12,327 nucleotides of DNA. Origin: Zelonia costaricensis (taxonomy: Eukaryota > Euglenozoa > Kinetoplastea > Trypanosomatida > Trypanosomatidae). Positions 5,901-11,251 of the stretch are shown piece by piece. The notes under the pieces are model-generated. The model did no database searches, was not told the DNA's origin, and saw only the letters and a program-made list of their open reading frames with translations. The position numbers and the translations under genes are program-made. Where the stretch lies: assembly GCA_030849075.1 (NCBI GenBank), contig JASAOO010002906.1:1-12327 (forward strand), read 5' to 3'. Numbering within the stretch: position 1 is the stretch's first letter; every line of letters begins with the position of its first letter.

Positions 5901-8538
5901 GTCGACCGACTACGACGAGTGCGACCGGCTGTACTTCGATGAGGTTTCGGAGGAGACGGTGCTGGACATCTTGACGAAGGAGCGCGTGCGTGGCGTGGTC
6001 ATCTCGCTCGGTGGGCAGATTGTGCAGAACATGGCGCTCAGCCTCAAGAAGAGCGGGCTGCCGATCCTCGGGACGGACCCGGCGAACATCGACATGGCCG
6101 AGGACCGCAACAAGTTCTCGAGGATGTGCGACGAGCTGGGCGTGCCGCAGCCGGAGTGGATCTCGGCCACGTCGGTGGAGCAGGTGCACGAGTTCTGCGA
6201 TGGCGTCGGCTACCCGGCGCTGGTGCGGCCGAGCTACGTGCTCAGCGGGTCGGCGATGGCCGTCATTGCAAACAAGGAGGATGTCACGCGCTACCTCAAG
6301 GAGGCCTCGTTCGTGTCGGGCGACCACCCCGTGGTGGTGAGCAAGTACTACGAGGGCGCCATGGAGTACGACGTCGACATCGTGGCTCACCACGGCCGCG
6401 TGCTGTGCTACGCCATCTGCGAGCACGTCGAGAACGCCGGCGTGCACTCGGGCGACGCGACCATGTTCCTGCCGCCGCAGAACACCGACAAGGACACGAT
6501 GAAGCGCATCTACGACTCGGTCACTCGTATCGCGGAGAAGCTGGACGTCGTCGGGCCGATGAACGTGCAGTTCCTGCTGACCGCCGAGGGCCAGCTGCGC
6601 GTGATCGAGGCGAACGTGCGGAGCTCCCGCTCCGTCCCGTTCGTGTCCAAGACGCTCGGCATCTCGTTCCCGGCGGTGATGGTGTCCGCCTTCCTGGCCC
6701 GCAAGGATCAGAACCTCGTCCCCATCAAGCGGGCGAAGATGACGCACATTGGGTGCAAGGCGTCCATGTTCAGCTTCAACCGCCTCGCCGGCGCAGACCC
6801 TATCCTTGGGGTGGAGATGGCGTCGACGGGCGAGATCGGCGTGTTTGGGCGCGACAAGCACGAGGTGTTCCTCAAGGCGATGCTGTGCCAGAATTTCAAG
6901 ATCCCGGAGAAGGGCATTTTCTTCAGCAGCGACGTCGACGCGCAGACCGAGGCTCTGTGCCCGTACCTGCAGCACCTCGCGCGCCGCGGGCTGAAGGTCT
7001 ACTGCACGACGGCCACGGCCGCGGTTCTCAACGAGTACGGCATCCCGTGCGAGGTGCTGCTGCAGCGGTTCGAGGTGGCCGGTGGGTCGTCGGCGGCGGC
7101 GGCCGAGGGCGGCGCGCGGCCGGCCCTGTACGACGAGGAGGTGGCGAAGAAGGCGAAGTTCGACCTGGTCATTCAGATCCGCGACAAGAAGCGCGACTTC
7201 GTGCTGCGCCGCTGCACCCGTGAGACGGCGTCGCCGGACTACTGGGTGCGCCGCCTCGCCGTGGACTACAACATCCCGCTGCTGACGGAGCCGAACATTG
7301 TGAAGATGTTCTGCGAGTGCATGGACCTCTCGGCGTCGTCCATCGAGATCGAGCCGTTCCGCCACTACGTGCCGAAGATCTACCACAAGATCGAGAACAA
7401 CAACTGCGCGATGCTGCGCCGCCACAAGGTCGGCCTCATGATCACGAACAACAACGACAGCAAGGTGCTGGCGCTGCGGCTGAGCCAGGAGGGCCTCAAC
7501 ATCACGTGCTTCCACGCCTACCTCGGCGGCTCCGACATCGACCACTTCGAGCAGGCCTTCCAGAGCCTCAACGTGCCAGTCGAGGTCGTCGACCTGCGCT
7601 CTGAGATTGCGATGTCGGCGTTCGACCTGATCATGTGCCAGTCCGCCGATGAGCATCGCAACTGGCACCTGTCCAAGCTGAGCTGGTACATCTTCGGCAA
7701 GTGCCTCATCCTCGTGATGCGGGAGCGCCACATGTCCGTCGTCGCGCAGACGTCGAAGCAGAACAAGAAGGAGGCGGGCTTCGAGAAGTACGTGCAGAGC
7801 AACTGCCCGGAGATGGGTGTCTACAACGCCTGGCGCGACGCGCGGCTCATGGAGGACTTCACGACCGTCGCGGATCAGATCAGCTACCTGCGCAAGCACG
7901 GCATCAAGGCGACGGTGAAGAATAATGGACAGGTGCACAGCTCGGTTTGCGGCAACACGTTCTACTGCCAGGATATGCGCAGCCTGCCGGCGCCGTCGCT
8001 GGTGAAGCCGGTGCGGGAGTGCAGCGCGACGCCGGAGTTCGTGTCGCTGACGTTCCGCAGCGCCCGCTGTGTCAACATCAACGGCATCGACGTGACCCCG
8101 CTGCTGGCGCTGCAGATGGCGAACGAGATTGCCGGCCGCAACGGCGTCGGTGTCACGCGCACGCGCGAGGGGGCGATGTACGAGGCGCCTGGCATGAACC
8201 TGCTCGGCGTCGGTCTGCAGTTCCTCTACGACGTTTCCTTCGACCGCTCCACCGGCGACCTCTTCCGCATGTACTCGCGCCACGTCTCGCAGAACATCGC
8301 GATTGGCCAGCTCGCCGAGAAGCACACGCAGTCCGCCATCGAGGCGGTCCGCTTTCTCACGGCGGATGTCGGCGGCGTGGTGGAGCTTGAGCTGCACCAG
8401 GGCGAGATCATCTTCCTGAAGCTGTCGCACGTGCAGAACCCGGTCGACCGTCGCGTGGCGCCGCGCCTCGTGACGGAGGAGGAGTTGGAAGAGGTCTTCC
8501 AGCCCGGCAACGGCTCCTTCAGCGACGTGCAGTGGTAA
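2998..8538 (+). CDS. Carbamoyl-phosphate synthetase II, glutamine-hydrolysing, with C-terminal ASS-like domain
   Basis: First step of de novo pyrimidine synthesis: glutamine, bicarbonate and 2 ATP give carbamoyl phosphate. The protein has 1846 residues. Residues 1-150 are the CarA-type N-domain. Residues 180-355 are a class I glutamine amidotransferase with oxyanion motif NGPGNP (224-229), nucleophile C253 in FGICMGNQ, and H338/E340 in QFHPEG. Residues about 372-770 are the carboxyphosphate half (GAGGIVIAQAGEFDYSGSQ from 379; EVNARLSRSSALASKATG from 661). Residues about 775-910 are the oligomerisation region. Residues about 922-1300 are the carbamate-kinase half (VRPSYVLSG at 1076-1084; IEANVRSSRS at 1203-1212). 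Residues about 1305-1455 are the MGS-like regulatory domain with a Gly/Ala-rich insert at 1362-1375. The usual GLN-CPS unit is about 1450 residues; the extra 390 are an ASS-like domain (separate entry). ATG 2998 is chosen because homology starts there, its context is good (A at -3, G at +4), and the frame holds no ATG upstream. No signal peptide or C-terminal glycosomal tripeptide is seen, so a cytosolic location is inferred. Confidence 0.97.
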   Translation: MEQHVKAELVLHGGERFEGYSFGYEESIAGEVVFATGMVGYPESLTDPSYQGQILVLTSPMVGNYGVPPIEEDFFGVTKFFESTNGKIHVSAVVVQEYCDQPDHWQKFETLGQWLRENKVPGMMMVDTRSIVLKLRDMGTALGKVLIAGNDVPFADPNTRNLVAEVSTKTRVTYGHGTLRIVVIDMGVKLNSLRCLLKHDVTLIVVPHDWDITTEVYDGLFISNGPGNPQMCTTTIRNVRWALQQDKPVFGICMGNQMLCLAAGGTTYKMKYGHRGQNQPCKCSLDGRVVITTQNHGFAVDYKTLPSEEWVEYYTNSNDGSNEGLWHRTKPFCSVQFHPEGRCGPQDTEFLFGDFIRRVKESKVKEVAKFKPRKVLVLGAGGIVIAQAGEFDYSGSQCLKSLREEGVETVLINPNIATVQTDDEMADHIYFVPLTVEAVERVIEKERPDGILLGWGGQTALNCGVKLDELGILKKYNVQVLGTPVSVIAITEDRELFRDTLLQINEQVARSAAVTSVEEAVKASEGIGFPMMVRAAYCLGGQGSGIVDNIEQLRHKVEVALAASPQVLLEESVAGWKEIEYEVVRDIYDNCITVCNMENFDPMGIHTGESIVVAPSQTLSNDEFHMLRSASIKIIRHLGIVGECNIQYGLDPFSHRYVVIEVNARLSRSSALASKATGYPLAHVATKIALGKGLFEITNGVTKTTMACFEPSLDYIVVKMPRWDLNKFNMVSEEIGSMMKSVGEVMAIGRTFEEAMQKAIRMVDPSYTGFSVPARFGGEDFDYMQHIRHPTPYRMFALCRALLDGHTAEELYTITKITRFFLYKLEKLVRLSQATASLYANKLSELPREYLLNMKAHGFCDRQLAQFLGTTAAEVRQRRVELNVMPLIKQIDTVAGEYPAAQCCYLYSTYNAQRDDVPFNERMYAVLGCGVYRIGNSVEFDYGGVLVARELRRLGNKVILINYNPETVSTDYDECDRLYFDEVSEETVLDILTKERVRGVVISLGGQIVQNMALSLKKSGLPILGTDPANIDMAEDRNKFSRMCDELGVPQPEWISATSVEQVHEFCDGVGYPALVRPSYVLSGSAMAVIANKEDVTRYLKEASFVSGDHPVVVSKYYEGAMEYDVDIVAHHGRVLCYAICEHVENAGVHSGDATMFLPPQNTDKDTMKRIYDSVTRIAEKLDVVGPMNVQFLLTAEGQLRVIEANVRSSRSVPFVSKTLGISFPAVMVSAFLARKDQNLVPIKRAKMTHIGCKASMFSFNRLAGADPILGVEMASTGEIGVFGRDKHEVFLKAMLCQNFKIPEKGIFFSSDVDAQTEALCPYLQHLARRGLKVYCTTATAAVLNEYGIPCEVLLQRFEVAGGSSAAAAEGGARPALYDEEVAKKAKFDLVIQIRDKKRDFVLRRCTRETASPDYWVRRLAVDYNIPLLTEPNIVKMFCECMDLSASSIEIEPFRHYVPKIYHKIENNNCAMLRRHKVGLMITNNNDSKVLALRLSQEGLNITCFHAYLGGSDIDHFEQAFQSLNVPVEVVDLRSEIAMSAFDLIMCQSADEHRNWHLSKLSWYIFGKCLILVMRERHMSVVAQTSKQNKKEAGFEKYVQSNCPEMGVYNAWRDARLMEDFTTVADQISYLRKHGIKATVKNNGQVHSSVCGNTFYCQDMRSLPAPSLVKPVRECSATPEFVSLTFRSARCVNINGIDVTPLLALQMANEIAGRNGVGVTRTREGAMYEAPGMNLLGVGLQFLYDVSFDRSTGDLFRMYSRHVSQNIAIGQLAEKHTQSAIEAVRFLTADVGGVVELELHQGEIIFLKLSHVQNPVDRRVAPRLVTEEELEEVFQPGNGSFSDVQW
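7423..8484 (+). other. Region of CPSII encoding a degenerate argininosuccinate synthase-like domain
   Basis: CPSII residues about 1476-1829. By eye this aligns collinearly with argininosuccinate synthase. KVGLMITNNNDSKVLALRL (1477-1495) sits where ASS has its first strand and SGGLDTS loop. VVDLRSE (1554-1560 by estimate) matches the ASS strand and helix after it. PEMGVYNAWRD (1604-1614) matches the 'P..KVIAPWR' segment, followed by ISYLRKHGI. INGIDVTPLLALQMANEIAG (1695-1714) and NGVG (from 1716) match 'NG..MSP..L...LNEIAGKHGVG', then MYEAPG (1727-1732) matches 'YETPG'. The C-terminal helices and strand VVELELHQGEIIFL (1793-1806) match the ASS end. The ATP loop reads NNNDS, the GTSLARP segment is lost, and the signature GCTGKGNDQVRFE is replaced by QTSKQNKKEAGFE (1584-1596). 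I infer a dead enzyme domain kept for a structural or sensing role. The frame is intact and codon use is unchanged. Confidence 0.8.
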
Positions 8539-8576
8539 GTCACGGCACGTGTGTCGCGTCTCTCTGACGTCTATCG

Positions 8577-8622
8577 ATGTGTGTGGGTATGCGTGTGTGT
8601 ATGCGTGTGTGTGCGTGTGTGG
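8577..8622 (+). repeat. TG microsatellite in the CPSII 3'UTR (first)
   Basis: An imperfect (TG)n run with scattered CG and TA steps, starting about 40 bases after the CPSII stop codon. GU-rich elements in mRNA 3' ends can bind regulatory proteins; no specific binder can be named here. Confidence 0.8.
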
Positions 8623-8718
8623 TTGTGCTTGATTGCTTTCCTTTGTTTTCTTGTCTCGATGAGCTAAGACGAACGAAGAAGTGAGGGAAGATGAGCGGCT
8701 GCGTGTGGACAGTGGCTA

Positions 8719-8791
8719 TGGTGGTGATGGTGATGGTGGTGGTGGTGCGTGCGTGCGTGTGTGTGTATGTGTGTGTGTGCGTGTGTGTGCG
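8719..8791 (+). repeat. TGG/TGA repeats followed by a TG microsatellite (second)
   Basis: Short GGT and GAT trinucleotide repeats (8719-8747) pass into an imperfect (TG)n tract (to 8791). In RNA this would be GU-rich, and it is complementary in type to the CA tracts at 9366-9397 and 10002-10030 downstream. Confidence 0.8.
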
Positions 8792-9171
8792 CACCAGTTT
8801 CGCACGCAACCTACCGCGCTAGCCTTTCGTTTCTAGATTATGCATCTTCTTGCTTTGTCGCTACGCGCTGCGCTTGCGACTCGCGGAAGAGGGAACGGAT
8901 GCACAGCGTGCGTTTGGGAGCGTGCGGAGATGCGTGTGCGTGTGTGTGTGGGAGACAGGGACGGCGACACTGAGCGGGGCGGGGGCCAAGGCGCGTCTGC
9001 ATGTCCGCCCTCCTGCCCTGTCTCTCGGCGTCCACCACTCCCGCTCTCAACCCCCCCGACCGCCCACCCATCCCCCCCCCCCCCATCATGGACCACTGAT
9101 CCCCCCATTGCAGGCCGTGCTCCTGCTCCGTGACGTAATCGACCGAGAATACCGTAACCACAGGGGACAGA

Positions 9172-9275
9172 GAAGGAGAAGGGACGGGGAGGGGGGGGAG
9201 GGGGCGCCCACAGTGCGCGGGCCAGAGGGCAGAAGAGGCCCCCCCTCCCTCCCCCCTCTCCGTCCCTTGTCCCTC
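9172..9275 (+). repeat. Long purine/pyrimidine inverted repeat
   Basis: Purine arm 9172-9204 faces pyrimidine arm 9243-9275 around a 38-base loop. Counting by hand as RNA, 30 of 33 positions pair (27 Watson-Crick plus 3 G-U), with mismatches at 9174/9273, 9178/9269 and 9199/9248. The block 9179-9187 with 9260-9268 is a perfect 9 bp. The purine arm also contains four G-runs (9181-9204). The pyrimidine arm is part of a long C/T tract (9239-9286) that would otherwise look like a polypyrimidine signal for trans-splicing, with the next AG at 9323-9324. Confidence 0.8.
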
Positions 9276-9365
9276 CTCCTCCCCCACTTCTAACACGACG
9301 TGATTAACCGCCGATGATCTGCAGAATGAAGAAAAATAAGAAAAAATGAGAAGCACAAACCACAG

Positions 9366-9397
9366 ACACACACACACACACACACGCACACACGCGC
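9366..9397 (+). repeat. CA microsatellite between CPSII and DHO
   Basis: A (CA)n run of about 20 bases, then CA/CG repeats. It lies between two G-rich clusters. It is simple sequence, with no coding potential beyond His-Thr repeats. Confidence 0.8.
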
Positions 9398-9484
9398 AAC
9401 GGACTCCATCAAACGCGACGACGCGGACAGACAAACACGGCACACACGCAGGGCAACCGGGACGAAGGGGAAGGCATGTCCTGC

Positions 9485-9517
9485 GGGGACGGGGGGGTGG
9501 GGGTGGTTCGGCGGGGG
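9485..9517 (+). other. G-rich cluster with quadruplex pattern
   Basis: Runs of 4, 7, 5 and 5 G at 9485-9488, 9491-9497, 9499-9503 and 9513-9517. Splitting the run of seven gives four G3+ runs with loops of 1-2 bases within 9485-9503, which satisfies the usual G-quadruplex pattern on the transcribed-sense strand. Confidence 0.6.
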
Positions 9518-9587
9518 CCTCGCCTGGCCGAACCCTTGGGCCTGCCCTCTCTCCCTACCGTGTCGCACGTGCTGATGCTGTATGCGC

Positions 9588-9612
9588 GGGAGGGGGGAGG
9601 GGGGGGGGCGGG
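9588..9612 (+). other. G-rich cluster with quadruplex pattern
   Basis: Runs of 3, 6, 10 and 3 G separated by single bases (A, A, C). This is a compact G-quadruplex pattern with one-base loops, the type expected to be most stable. It lies about 275-300 bases before the proposed DHO acceptor, so it would be in the removed spacer or the CPSII 3' end. Confidence 0.65.
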
Positions 9613-9839
9613 CACTTCGAGGAAAGACGCGCCTACGTCTGCATGCGATGGAGGAAGATGACGTGTGCCGTCCCTCCACGCTTCCTCGCGGTTTCTTCCA
9701 CGCGGGGATGCACCGAGATGGCAAGCCCAGCATGGGTGGCAGGCGTAAACCACGGGGGAGGCGCATCGGCGGCGCTCCTCTTCGCGGCGAGCTTCGCCTC
9801 TCCCCTCCCCCCCAACCCCCACGTCAACCACAAAACTCT

Positions 9840-9887
9840 TGCATCTCCGCCCTTCACCACCTCCCTCTCTCCTCCCCACCGCGCAAG
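9840..9887 (+). promoter_or_regulatory. Likely DHO spliced-leader acceptor
   Basis: A C/T-rich tract at about 9840-9880 is followed by AAGAG, with the first AG at 9886-9887. It would leave a leader of 149 bases without any ATG. The next AGs, at 9912-9913 and 9946-9947 (after a second pyrimidine block at 9914-9932), are alternatives. A far-upstream choice at 9323-9324 would put at least eight ATGs in the leader (for example at 9475-9730), which argues against it. Confidence 0.5.
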
Positions 9888-10001
9888 AGTCCTCCCCAAC
9901 CTACGAAAAACAGCTCCTCTTCTTTCCGCCCCACGTCGTCACACGAGCGCACACACGACCTGCCGCCGGTGTTGATCTACAGACCACGCTGCGGAGAGTA
10001 C

Positions 10002-10030
10002 CACACACACACACACACATACACATACAC
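10002..10030 (+). repeat. AC tract just before the DHO start codon
   Basis: An (AC)n run ending in ACATACAC, 7 bases before the ATG. It resembles the CA tract in the CPSII leader. It should keep the initiation region free of structure; any regulatory role is unproven. Confidence 0.8.
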
Positions 10031-10036
10031 CAATCC

Positions 10037-11251
10037 ATGTCTGGGACGCCGGCCTCTGCTGCGGCGAGCATCGTGCAGCTGCCGCCGCTGATCGACTGCC
10101 ACGTTCACTTCCGCGAGCCTGGGCTCGAGCACAAGGCGGACATCGCCAGCGAGAGCACCGCGGCGTACTACGGCGGCGTCACGGCGGCGTGCGACATGCC
10201 CAACACGAACCCGCCAACGCAGAGCATCGCGGCGCTGGCGGACAAGGTTGCCCGCGCGGCTGCCACCGCACACGCCGACTGCCACCTCTTCTTCTTCTTC
10301 GGCGCGACGGCGGAGGCGCACCTGCAGGAGCTGGAGGAGCTCTGGACGAACCCCGCGCACGCGGCCCTGAAGGCCCGCTGCTGCGGCCTCAAGCTGTACC
10401 TCGACAACTCCACCGGCAACATGAAGTCGAGCCAGACCGTCACGGAGAAGGGCTTCGAGCTCTGTGGCCGGATGCAGATTGTGCTCGTGGCGCACTGCGA
10501 GCAGTCGCAGATCAACGATGCCGCCGCCGCCCAGCACCCATACGACGGCCCCGCCTCGCACTCGCTGCGGCGGCCGGCGGAGTCCGAGGCGGCCTCGGTG
10601 CAGGAGGCGATCGCCCTGGCGCGGCGGTACCGCACCCCACTGCACCTCGCCCACGTGTCCACGGCGGAGAGCCTCGCGGCGGTCCGCGCGACGCGGGCCG
10701 CGGACCCGACGCTGCCGCTCACGTGCGAGGTGACGCCGCACCACCTCTTCCTCACCACCACTGACTACTCCTGCTGCGGGGCCCGCGTGAAGGTCAACCC
10801 GCCGGTGCGCCCGCCCCAGCACCACGAGGCGCTGTGGGCTGGGCTGTTCGATGGAACGGTGGACTGCGTCGGCACCGACCACGCGCCCCACACGGTCGCA
10901 GAGAAGGACACGCACGACCCGCAGCCGCCCAGCGGTATGCCGGCAATCGAGGTGGTCGTGCCGCTGCTGCTGACGGTGGTGGCCGGGCAGTGGCCGCACC
11001 CCACTGCACCGCAGCCGGCGGCGATCACGGCAGCTGCGCAGCAGGGCCGCACGCTCACGGTGGACGACATCGTGCGTCTCATGCACACGAACCCCAACCG
11101 CATCTTCAACCTGCGCGAGTCGGATGCGCCGCACCGCACCTTCGACCTCGCGTGTGAGTGGACGGTGCGGGGGGCGGAGCTGCACTCCAAGTGCCAGTGG
11201 AGCCCGTACGAGGGCTGGCGCCTCCGCGGCCGCGCCGTGTCGAGTGAGTGA
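10037..11251 (+). CDS. Dihydroorotase, class I type
   Basis: Third step of de novo pyrimidine synthesis: reversible cyclisation of N-carbamoyl-L-aspartate to dihydroorotate by a zinc amidohydrolase of the TIM-barrel type. The protein has 404 residues, near the family's usual 400-430. Visible motifs: metal-binding H22-x-H24 within DCHVHFREPG (20-29), with R26 for substrate; N56 in DMPNTNPP; K119 in GLKLYLDNSTG, the candidate carboxylated lysine; H153 in VAHCE; H206 in LHLAHVST; and catalytic D281 in GTDHAPH. C-terminal NPNRIFNL and the SPYEGWRLRGRAV ending are typical of the class. The HFREPG form marks class I (CAD-like and many bacterial enzymes), not the E. coli PyrC class II form HLRDGD. 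It is a stand-alone enzyme, not fused to CPSII or aspartate transcarbamoylase. ATG 10037 is the only ATG in frame before the first conserved motif, although its context (T at -3) is modest. No targeting signal is seen. Confidence 0.95.
   Translation: MSGTPASAAASIVQLPPLIDCHVHFREPGLEHKADIASESTAAYYGGVTAACDMPNTNPPTQSIAALADKVARAAATAHADCHLFFFFGATAEAHLQELEELWTNPAHAALKARCCGLKLYLDNSTGNMKSSQTVTEKGFELCGRMQIVLVAHCEQSQINDAAAAQHPYDGPASHSLRRPAESEAASVQEAIALARRYRTPLHLAHVSTAESLAAVRATRAADPTLPLTCEVTPHHLFLTTTDYSCCGARVKVNPPVRPPQHHEALWAGLFDGTVDCVGTDHAPHTVAEKDTHDPQPPSGMPAIEVVVPLLLTVVAGQWPHPTAPQPAAITAAAQQGRTLTVDDIVRLMHTNPNRIFNLRESDAPHRTFDLACEWTVRGAELHSKCQWSPYEGWRLRGRAVSSE

Larger units (their letters stand above)
8539..10036 (+). 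other. CPSII 3'UTR, intergenic region and DHO 5'UTR
   Basis: 1.5 kb with no convincing gene. The first part (8539 to about 8960) is T/G-rich, with TG microsatellites, as expected of a 3'UTR. From about 9010 it alternates between C-rich blocks (including 13 consecutive C at 9072-9084) and G-rich blocks at 9181-9204, 9485-9503 and 9588-9612. A 33-position purine/pyrimidine inverted repeat spans 9172-9275. After a CA tract at 9366-9397 and more C-rich sequence comes the probable DHO trans-splice acceptor at about 9887. Open frames here contain only low-complexity peptide sequence. The CPSII polyadenylation site should lie a few hundred bases before the DHO acceptor (family knowledge), but cannot be placed. 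Confidence 0.75.

Noticed and set aside
5065..8430. 1121-codon open frame on the minus strand opposite CPSII
   Set aside because: Same cause. Composition is biased to H, R, L, V and D, no motif is recognised, and it ends with the coding bias of the sense gene.
9346..9975. Plus-strand open frame of 209 codons before DHO
   Set aside because: Runs through the CA tract and the G/C blocks; Gly/Pro/Arg-rich with no domain, and it crosses the likely DHO acceptor.
9977..11185. 402-codon open frame on the minus strand opposite DHO
   Set aside because: Antisense shadow of the GC-rich DHO gene; Arg/Val/His-rich with no recognisable domain.
2998..11251. A CAD-like fusion of CPSII with DHO or aspartate transcarbamoylase
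   Set aside because: CPSII ends in a stop at 8536-8538 and DHO begins in a separate gene after 1.5 kb of non-coding DNA; no aspartate transcarbamoylase motif is in the window.
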